Origin: Fibrobacterota bacterium
Lineage (GTDB): Bacteria; Fibrobacterota; Chitinivibrionia; Chitinivibrionales; FEN-1185
DNA: 64,000 bases
Direction of reading: 5' to 3'
Assembly (NCBI GenBank): GCA_003165595.1
Contig: PLWQ01000013.1
Coordinates: 62,001-126,000, forward strand
Shown here: positions 1 to 6,592 of the stretch, one piece after another
Position numbering within the stretch: position 1 is the stretch's first letter
Layout of the letters: every line of letters begins with the position of its first letter
Program-made: the position numbers and the translations under genes
Notes under the pieces: model-generated
Databases searched by the model: none
Seen by the model: the letters and a program-made list of their open reading frames with translations, nothing else
Told to the model about the DNA's origin: nothing

Positions 1-2844
1 GTTACCATCGGCGCCGGCGTTCCTAAGTACATAGTATTGTACCCGGCCGAAGGTGCTCCCGGCCCGACTAATATGGCATATCCGGATCCCAGTCAGGTAA
101 TTCTTGATTCTGCCGGCAAAGCCTTTCCGGTTGTTGGAAAGGTGTTCGACAAGGCGAACGACTGGTTAAGTTCGTTTGAGACGTCGTCGTCGCCCGTGTC
201 GTGGACCATTGTCGAGGCGGCTGGGAACACTGATATTCCTACGGGATCAGTGGCGCCATTGAGCGGAGACAAGACAACACTTTCTGCGACGCGTGCGAAC
301 AATACAATTCTGGTGATCGGTTCTTTTGTCCAAAGCGGTCAGACATATCGCGATTCGATCAAGGTGACAGTGGTTCCCGGCAAGCCCGACCATTTGTCTC
401 TTGAGCCCACATCCGACGCTTCGGCGTCGCCGCACAAGGACAATCCTGCGGATACCGTTTCTATTGCCCAGAACCAGAATAACGGCGTCGTGTACGCGGT
501 AATTCGCGATCAATACGGGAACTACATCAGCGCCTCGCAAAGTACCGGGTGGCTGTCGCGGGATACCACGATCGTAACGGTAACGGACGGCCTCACGAGC
601 ATCGGCCAGGGCGTGATTACAAAAGTGCTTACCGCGCAGGGCGACCATGCAAGAGTGCTGGCAACGAGCCTTGTTTATCCCGGTTTCAAGGACTCAACCA
701 TGGCTGTCGTGCTCAAATACTATTACACTGCTTTGCGTATTATTAATGCAGCCGGAACCGCCATCACCAATCTCACAATGAATACGAACCAGGACACTAC
801 CATTCAGGTGCAGGGACTGCGTTCGGACGGCGGAGGATGGGAGCTGGTATACGGAGCGTGGACGGCAACATCGGGCCTGAGCACGGTTCCCGGGGCGCCC
901 ACCAACGCCGCTACGTGGTCATTCTCTCCCGACAAGCCAGGCACGGGCATAATCAGCGTCACACTCGGCGACACGACCAAGACCACGCCCGCCCATATTC
1001 CCGCAAACTTCACCGTTGGTCCGCCGATTTTGGTCGAGACGCAGATTTTGACTCCGGCAAACCTGCTGATCGCCGGTGACACGATAGTGGCCGTAACCCG
1101 CATCAAGAACAAGGACGGCCTGGTGCCCGGTGTATATTGCGATTCGGCAGTAGTATACAAGAATGCACTGGCGAGCCCGACCGGAACAAGGCCGAATCCC
1201 ACGGTAGACAGCACAACCATGGGCACGAACATGGATGAGTGTTTCCAGAACGGAATAGACACGGTAAAGTACGTTTTGTACTATGCTCCCGCAGACAAAG
1301 ACAGCATGGAAAAGGTGATGGTGACTCTGGAGGGCCTGAGCGCGTCTTCCGATCCGTTCGTGCTCAATCCGGGCGCGCTTGCCCGGATATCGCTCGAAGA
1401 CTTTAACGGCAATCATATAGATTCAATCCATCTGAATTATCCCACCGACTCCAAGCTGATTCTCGCCGTGGGCTACGACAAATACGGGAATCTGCGCGGT
1501 CCGGAGAACAGCGATTGGGGCGTGAGCGGAAACCTTCACTCCATAGACAATTCCACGAACGTGCCGCGGGTGTATTATACTTCCGATCCGGCCAAGGGTG
1601 ACGAGAGCGGGTACATTCATGCGTCGGCAATCGGCGTCGGCGGCGCAACCGTGAGCGACAGCACGCCGGTGACCATAACCGGTCCGCTCACGTATCTGGT
1701 GACCGCGGTGACGCGTGATACATCGGGTGACGGGTATCTGGACCAGATCGTATTGCACTTTGACAAGACTATCACGTTTCCCGCGGGCGCACAGGTCATG
1801 GTAACCTACGGCAACGGGAAGTACGTGTTGCTGGTTTCGGGCGTCAAGGGGTTGACCTCGGGTACGTCTACCGACTCGGTGTTTGTGGCAACTCTTGTGG
1901 AGCCCCAGAGCGGCGATCCCGACTATGGAATACCGGAAACGGATTGGCAGCCCTCGGTGACGGTTACCGGCCTTTCCGGCGTGAAACCGATCACCAACTA
2001 CGTTGCCACGGACGGCGCAGGCCCGGTGGTGTGGAGCGTGGTGAAGACGATAAGCGCAGCGAGCACGACAACCGACCATTCCCAGGACAAAGTGACGGTG
2101 ACCTTTAGCGAGCCGATTGGAACGGCCGGAGGCGATTTCAAGACGGTGCTCGCACCCGACAGCGTGTTTAGAGTGTGGGTGGTGAAGACCAACGCCGCTG
2201 GAGGCAAGGACACCGTTGAAGACACCACGATGCTCAGCGGAATAAACTCGGGATTCCAGGTTGAAAACAGTACGACGGTGTCGTTCTACATGACAAACGG
2301 CAACGACCTCACGTCATACGATTACATTAACCTTTCGGTGGACTCGACCGGAAAGCATATCACGGACAAGGACCCGCCGCTGGTGAATGCTCCCGTGGCA
2401 ACCAACCAGAAGGTGCAGGTCCAGATCAAGAGCGGCCCGCCCACCGTTGTCAAGGCAGTGCCGAACCCGACCGGTCCCACATTTATTCACGAGCGGGCCG
2501 GGACCTTTACTTTCGTGGATAACCCGCAAGCGCGGGACTGGGTGCGCACCGAGCGCGCAGGCTCGGTGATTACATTCCAGGTAGCGAACACGGGCGAGGT
2601 GATCAAGGGCAAGATTAACATCTACGACGTTGTGGGCAACCTCGTTGCCCAGGCAAGCGTCGACAATGTGCTTGCAACGCTGCGCTCCAGCGCAACCGCC
2701 TCCGGAAGCATTTACAACTACGATCTGTATTGGAACGGTTCCAATATGAAAGGCGAGAAGGTTGCGCCGGGAGCCTACGCAGTGCGCGTGTCCTTGTCGA
2801 ACTCTTCGAAACCGCTGTGGACAATGGTGGGTATGTCGTACTAG
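1..2844 (+). CDS. Large secreted adhesin-like protein, 5' end outside the window
   Basis: The reading frame is open from base 1, so the true start lies upstream and the 5' end is missing. About 947 residues are visible. They are Thr/Ser/Asp-rich beta-sandwich (Ig/invasin-like) segments. A central stretch of roughly 450 residues (from about base 718) clearly matches the protein at 26839-28758, for example the shared motif TMNTNQDTT and the phrase GLVPG. The last ~110 residues form a FlgD/Por-type beta-sandwich with the pattern KAVPNP...INIYDVVGNLV...WNGSN.KGEKVAPGAYAVRV, which in related phyla acts as a C-terminal sorting or cell-surface domain. Function is not known; a cell-surface or secreted structural protein is inferred. 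No catalytic motif was recognised. A strong hairpin terminator follows. Confidence 0.8.
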   Translation, partial: VTIGAGVPKYIVLYPAEGAPGPTNMAYPDPSQVILDSAGKAFPVVGKVFDKANDWLSSFETSSSPVSWTIVEAAGNTDIPTGSVAPLSGDKTTLSATRANNTILVIGSFVQSGQTYRDSIKVTVVPGKPDHLSLEPTSDASASPHKDNPADTVSIAQNQNNGVVYAVIRDQYGNYISASQSTGWLSRDTTIVTVTDGLTSIGQGVITKVLTAQGDHARVLATSLVYPGFKDSTMAVVLKYYYTALRIINAAGTAITNLTMNTNQDTTIQVQGLRSDGGGWELVYGAWTATSGLSTVPGAPTNAATWSFSPDKPGTGIISVTLGDTTKTTPAHIPANFTVGPPILVETQILTPANLLIAGDTIVAVTRIKNKDGLVPGVYCDSAVVYKNALASPTGTRPNPTVDSTTMGTNMDECFQNGIDTVKYVLYYAPADKDSMEKVMVTLEGLSASSDPFVLNPGALARISLEDFNGNHIDSIHLNYPTDSKLILAVGYDKYGNLRGPENSDWGVSGNLHSIDNSTNVPRVYYTSDPAKGDESGYIHASAIGVGGATVSDSTPVTITGPLTYLVTAVTRDTSGDGYLDQIVLHFDKTITFPAGAQVMVTYGNGKYVLLVSGVKGLTSGTSTDSVFVATLVEPQSGDPDYGIPETDWQPSVTVTGLSGVKPITNYVATDGAGPVVWSVVKTISAASTTTDHSQDKVTVTFSEPIGTAGGDFKTVLAPDSVFRVWVVKTNAAGGKDTVEDTTMLSGINSGFQVENSTTVSFYMTNGNDLTSYDYINLSVDSTGKHITDKDPPLVNAPVATNQKVQVQIKSGPPTVVKAVPNPTGPTFIHERAGTFTFVDNPQARDWVRTERAGSVITFQVANTGEVIKGKINIYDVVGNLVAQASVDNVLATLRSSATASGSIYNYDLYWNGSNMKGEKVAPGAYAVRVSLSNSSKPLWTMVGMSY

Positions 2845-2868
2845 GAAAAGAAACTACGCCTGTAAAAT

Positions 2869-2908
2869 ACGAAGGCCGCGTCTCCCGTACGGGTGGCGCG
2901 GCCTTCGT
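2869..2908. terminator. Hairpin terminator shared by two convergent genes
   Basis: A 12-bp perfect stem (ACGAAGGCCGCG at 2869-2880 pairs with 2897-2908) sits between the rightward gene ending at 2844 and the leftward gene ending at 2924. It has no long T tract, but its position and symmetry fit a bidirectional terminator. Confidence 0.65.
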
Positions 2909-2923
2909 TGCACTATAGGGGGA

Positions 2924-3391
2924 TCACATTCTGTCAATAAACTGCTTTGAATCGGCGCAGGTTTCGAGCTCGATGCGCAAATTGAGAACGTCGTCACGTG
3001 TAATGAAACGGGTGCATGGCATAAACGTGGCGGGTACGGTACAGAAGTTGTCACTATGGGCCGGGAGGTTCAGGCCTTCGCCGGCATGCTGCGCGCACCG
3101 CGTCTCGTGCTGTTCTTTCGATATGCTGTGCAGTATTTTTAGGACCGTGGTGTCCTGACGGCTCTTCCTGATCCTGTCAATCTGATGCCTGTTGAGCACG
3201 AAACATCTGGTTTTGTAATAAATGAGCGGAACTGAACACAGCGGACAGTTCAGGATGATCATGGAGGCATTATTGCTGAGAAGAACTTCAAACGTCTCTT
3301 TGCAGTGCGGGCATTCAATCGCAATTGTTTTGACCATGGTGCCGGTGTCTACTTTCGCGTTTGTTGGTGGCAGCAGCCTATCTGACTTCAT
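2924..3391 (-). CDS. Small zinc-ribbon-like protein of unknown function
   Basis: A 155-residue protein when started at the ATG at 3391. Longer upstream starts would run into the divergent gene at 3423, so the short start is preferred; an ATG at 3337 is also possible. The N-terminal third has two CxxC pairs (CPHC and CPLC, about 21 residues apart), as in a treble-clef or zinc-ribbon fold. The C-terminal part contains a predicted helical stretch (ELETCADSKQFIDRM) with no family I recognise. It could be a small nucleic-acid-binding or regulatory protein, but this is a guess. It is transcribed divergently from the NFACT-R gene with about 30 bp between the starts. Confidence 0.6.
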   Translation of the reverse strand: MKSDRLLPPTNAKVDTGTMVKTIAIECPHCKETFEVLLSNNASMIILNCPLCSVPLIYYKTRCFVLNRHQIDRIRKSRQDTTVLKILHSISKEQHETRCAQHAGEGLNLPAHSDNFCTVPATFMPCTRFITRDDVLNLRIELETCADSKQFIDRM

Positions 3392-3422
3392 TGTACCACC
3401 GGAGAGGGGATAAGTCAAGACA

Positions 3423-4355
3423 ATGATTGAAGAAACCGGTGATGGGGGATATGCGAGCGAAACGCTTGACCTGGAGGTTGGCCACCTCGTTTCCGTAACA
3501 AAAAGAGCCCTTAAGCGTGTAAGATCAAAACTGCTCAAACAGGAAGAAGAGCTCAAAGAGGCACAACGGTTTCCCCATTATTCCCAGATTGCGGATTCAC
3601 TGCTTGCGCATCCGGAAAGCGTCGCGCGCGGCGCCTCTGCCACGCAGGTCGAAAATGTACATACGCACGAAGATGAAACCGTTAAGCTCGATCCGGCAAG
3701 TACGGTATTCGAAAACGCCCGGGAATTTTACAAAAAATCCAGAAAAGGAAAACGCGGCGTCTCGATTATCGAAAGTAAACTAGCGGAAACGCACGGCGAA
3801 GAAGCCCGGCTTGTTCGCATCCTGGAAGATCTGGAATCGATTCGCAATGATGCGGCGCAGAACCCCGCCGGGTCCGCGCTGAGATCGCAGGAAGTTCACG
3901 CCGCGTTGGAGAACCTCGGTATTCTTCCCAAGAGCCGTGCTTCAAAACCACACGATGAGGCTGAGCGCGTGCCGTACCGGCACCTCACACTTGACGAATG
4001 GCATATCTACATCGGCAAGAACGACGCGCAGAACGACGAATTGTCCACCCGTTTCGCGCGTCCCTGGGATGTGTGGATGCATGTGGCGGCTTGCCCCGGT
4101 TCGCATGTGGTTATCCGCAGAGACAAGAATGGTCCGATGCCGCCCAAAGACATTTTGGTCAAGGTCGCATCGTTTACGGTCTGGTTTTCAAAGGCGAAAC
4201 ACACGTCGTACGCCGATGTGCATGTGACTGAGGCGCGGTATGTTCACAAACGGCGGCACTCGCCTCCGGGCGAAGTGATGCTGGACCAGTACAAGACGCT
4301 CCGGGTTTCGCCCCTGTCCCCTCAGGATTTGTTCGGCGGGGATTTCGATAAGTAA
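3423..4355 (+). CDS. NFACT-R (DUF814) protein lacking the NFACT-N domain
   Basis: A 310-residue protein whose C-terminal ~110 residues match the NFACT-R RNA-binding domain of RqcH/FbpA/Rqc2 (YIGKNDAQND, RPWDVWMHV, PGSHVVI, AKHTSYADV). The region before it (residues ~25-130) resembles the coiled-coil middle of RqcH: KLLKQEEELKEAQ, then LDPASTVFENAREFYKKSRKGKRG. The N-terminal NFACT-N domain and helix-hairpin-helix of full RqcH (about 550 residues) are absent. In full-length proteins the family binds tRNA and obstructed 60S/50S subunits in ribosome quality control. This short form probably still binds RNA or the ribosome, but its job is not established. It is divergent from the zinc-ribbon gene and lies just upstream of tRNA-fMet. 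Confidence 0.8.
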   Translation: MIEETGDGGYASETLDLEVGHLVSVTKRALKRVRSKLLKQEEELKEAQRFPHYSQIADSLLAHPESVARGASATQVENVHTHEDETVKLDPASTVFENAREFYKKSRKGKRGVSIIESKLAETHGEEARLVRILEDLESIRNDAAQNPAGSALRSQEVHAALENLGILPKSRASKPHDEAERVPYRHLTLDEWHIYIGKNDAQNDELSTRFARPWDVWMHVAACPGSHVVIRRDKNGPMPPKDILVKVASFTVWFSKAKHTSYADVHVTEARYVHKRRHSPPGEVMLDQYKTLRVSPLSPQDLFGGDFDK

Positions 4356-4440
4356 AGCAATCAATACGCTTGCCCAACAAACCCCTTGCGGCGTGAGGTC
4401 CCAGGTATTATCTTTATGGGCGAATTTGGGAAAGAATGAT

Positions 4441-4517
<77 letters not shown>

Positions 4518-4519
4518 AT

Positions 4520-4561
4520 AAAACAGAAAAGGTCAGTCGCAAGACTGGCCTTTTCTGTTTT
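4520..4561. terminator. Intrinsic terminator after tRNA-fMet
   Basis: A 19-bp stem with a GCAA tetraloop. The left arm starts AAAACAGAAAAGG and the right arm ends CCTTTTCTGTTTT, with one G.T pair. It is flanked by A-rich and T-rich tails and begins two bases after the tRNA CCA, so it can terminate in either direction. Confidence 0.9.
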
Positions 4562-4589
4562 ATTTTGGTATGGAGGTATAGACGAAGAT
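4534..4589 (+). repeat. Direct repeat copy 1 overlapping the tRNA terminator
   Basis: This segment starts at CAGTCGCAAGACTGGCC and ends GGTATAGACGAAGAT. It recurs about 139 bp downstream at 4673-4725 with a few substitutions and a short deletion. Confidence 0.7.
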
Positions 4590-4672
4590 CGATGTTCAAA
4601 GCCGCAGGCGAAGCCAAGTCTTGGGCGAGGAAGACTGCATACGCGGCCTTCGAGCCAAATCGAGCCTTGCTT

Positions 4673-4725
4673 CAGTCGCAAGACTGGCCTCTTCTGTTTC
4701 ATGACAGTAGGGTATAGACGAAGAT
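4673..4725 (+). repeat. Direct repeat copy 2, degenerate
   Basis: This second copy of 4534-4589 keeps CAGTCGCAAGACTGGCC and GGTATAGACGAAGAT but has lost much of the long terminator stem. The ~80 bp between copies holds no convincing gene. The 4518-4873 interval otherwise contains only the leader of the next gene. Confidence 0.65.
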
Positions 4726-4873
4726 GAGGATTCGGGGCAACGGCATAAGACACTTCTTGAGAGGGAGGCGGCAAGGGATCGCGGAAAAAAAATGGGCAAA
4801 GGCCCGATCCAAAGCGTATCTTAGTGACAATAACAGACGGCTGTGTAATTCACCAAAAAAGGGGGAGGGTGAA

Positions 4874-6427
4874 ATGAAAAGAGCAGCAGTGTCGTGTCTG
4901 ATGGTGACATTGTTCGCCTGGTCTGGTTTTTCCCAGACCGTCAACATTTGCGGTTCGGTTACGGACCCGAGCGGTAAACCTCTGACCCACACGGTGGTCA
5001 GGTTGGGACAGACAACGCAGGACGTCGGGTACGGGCCGATGCCGTATCTGGTAACCACGGATGCTAACGGCCAGTACCAACTGGGGACAGGGGCCTGCCC
5101 TCCTGTCAACGCACTTAAGGTAAGCAAGGCCGCTCATGGCGACGCATATCCGAAACCGGTGTACGCGGGCGGAAAAGTGCTGTTCAGCGTGCTTCAGGTC
5201 AAGGCATGGGTTAAGATGAGCATGTATGATCTGGCCGGCAGGTTCGTGAAAGACGTGATGAACAGCACGCTGACCAGGGGAAATTACTCCGGATCGATTG
5301 ACACGCGCGGGATTTCGTCACAGTACTATCTGCTTCGCGTGACCGTCAACGGCGCCACAACCGTCTTGAAATTCCGGCCGCTTTCACGCGTTCAAGGCAC
5401 AACCATGGCTCAAAACGTTCCAGAATTCCAAGCCAGGCTCGAAAAAGTCGCAGCCGTGGTGGACACGCTTCACGCAACCGAGCCGGGCTACACGATCGGC
5501 GTCACGCCGATTGACACGTTAGTGGGACATTACGATTTCGTGATGACGAAGACCACCACATGGACCGGCGACAAGGCCGCCATCGCCGCCTTCTGGGGAG
5601 ACACGAGCACCTATCCGAAGAACGGCCAGTACATTATCCTGAACAGGACCAATGGTGCATGGCCGGACAGCAAGGTGTGCTGGGGTGGGGCAAAGACTCC
5701 GCTTTCCACACAGCATATAAAGCCGATCGCCAGCGAAAGATTCTACGTCTATATTGATCCCGCCGATTCCAACAGCAGATATTTTGATTTTCTTGAAGTT
5801 AATTATGGCGGCGGCAGTTTCAATGGTAATTCCACCCGCGTGGACGGATGGAGGCTTCCCATAGCTTTCCGGCTCCATACCTCCACCGGCATCGATACCA
5901 TAATGGGCGACGAGTACGAAACGTTCTTTCAAACGCGCCAGGCGAAATTTGATGAATACCTGAACGAGGTGCCGAAGGAATTCACCCCTCTTGCCAAAGT
6001 AAATTTTGCCAATATCTATTCACCCCAGATGATGGCTGTCAACTATTACAACACAGGCGGCGTATATGCGAATTATTTCGACAAGTATCAGGACTCGGTA
6101 ATTGCTCACAATCCCGGTGCACCTGCCAAAACGACTCCCTGGAATGTTTTGGCCTGCGCGGGTCCATTGGGCGCATCGGCCGATTGGTGCGCCGCATACA
6201 ATAGACACGTCGGAACGCTGCCGCAAGGTGCAAATTTCGCGAACTGGCGCACCAACGACTCCGCATTATACTATCAGACGGCCCCATGTAACTATTTCTC
6301 GAGGTGGTGCCATCGCCGGTCGATAAACAATTACTGCTACGGGTTTGCCTACGACGACGACGGCGGCCACCAGGCATTTATGGGCATTGGCAATGTCCAG
6401 TGGATAGCGGTTGCGATAGGGTGGTAG
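4874..6427 (+). CDS. Secreted GH64-like beta-1,3-glucanase with nested N-terminal modules
   Basis: Start at ATG 4874 follows a purine-rich Shine-Dalgarno (GGGGGAGGG) and gives a signal peptide (MKRAAVSCLMVTLFAWSGFS). The 517-residue protein starts with a carboxypeptidase-regulatory-like beta-sandwich (CGSVTDPSGKP...TDANGQYQL). This appears interrupted by a FlgD/Por-type domain (SMYDLAGRFVKDV...YYLLRV) and resumes at ATEPGYTIGVTPIDTLVG. The C-terminal ~330 residues fit glycoside hydrolase family 64. DFLEVNYGG and TRVDGWRLPIAF place E308 and D324 sixteen residues apart, the same spacing as the catalytic Glu154/Asp170 pair described for the Streptomyces enzyme. NYYNTGG and CYGFAYDDDGG also fit the family. 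It likely cleaves beta-1,3-glucan outside the cell. A terminator follows. Confidence 0.75.
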   Translation: MKRAAVSCLMVTLFAWSGFSQTVNICGSVTDPSGKPLTHTVVRLGQTTQDVGYGPMPYLVTTDANGQYQLGTGACPPVNALKVSKAAHGDAYPKPVYAGGKVLFSVLQVKAWVKMSMYDLAGRFVKDVMNSTLTRGNYSGSIDTRGISSQYYLLRVTVNGATTVLKFRPLSRVQGTTMAQNVPEFQARLEKVAAVVDTLHATEPGYTIGVTPIDTLVGHYDFVMTKTTTWTGDKAAIAAFWGDTSTYPKNGQYIILNRTNGAWPDSKVCWGGAKTPLSTQHIKPIASERFYVYIDPADSNSRYFDFLEVNYGGGSFNGNSTRVDGWRLPIAFRLHTSTGIDTIMGDEYETFFQTRQAKFDEYLNEVPKEFTPLAKVNFANIYSPQMMAVNYYNTGGVYANYFDKYQDSVIAHNPGAPAKTTPWNVLACAGPLGASADWCAAYNRHVGTLPQGANFANWRTNDSALYYQTAPCNYFSRWCHRRSINNYCYGFAYDDDGGHQAFMGIGNVQWIAVAIGW

Positions 6428-6459
6428 CGGATTGAGAAGCCTGCGGCATTTTCTCACAA

Positions 6460-6492
6460 AGATATCACGTCCTATGGACGTGATATCTCTTT
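6460..6492 (+). terminator. Intrinsic terminator after the GH64-like gene
   Basis: A 13-bp perfect stem (AGATATCACGTCC, loop TAT, then its complement) is followed by TTTT. It lies about 30 bp after the stop codon at 6427. Confidence 0.85.
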
Positions 6493-6592
6493 TCCCGGGG
6501 CGTTTCTCATTGCGGATTGATGCCTACGAATCCAAGACGTGTATTGAATCCTAAATGGTCGGTGAAAAAACCCCCTTAGAGAGGCAATGACA

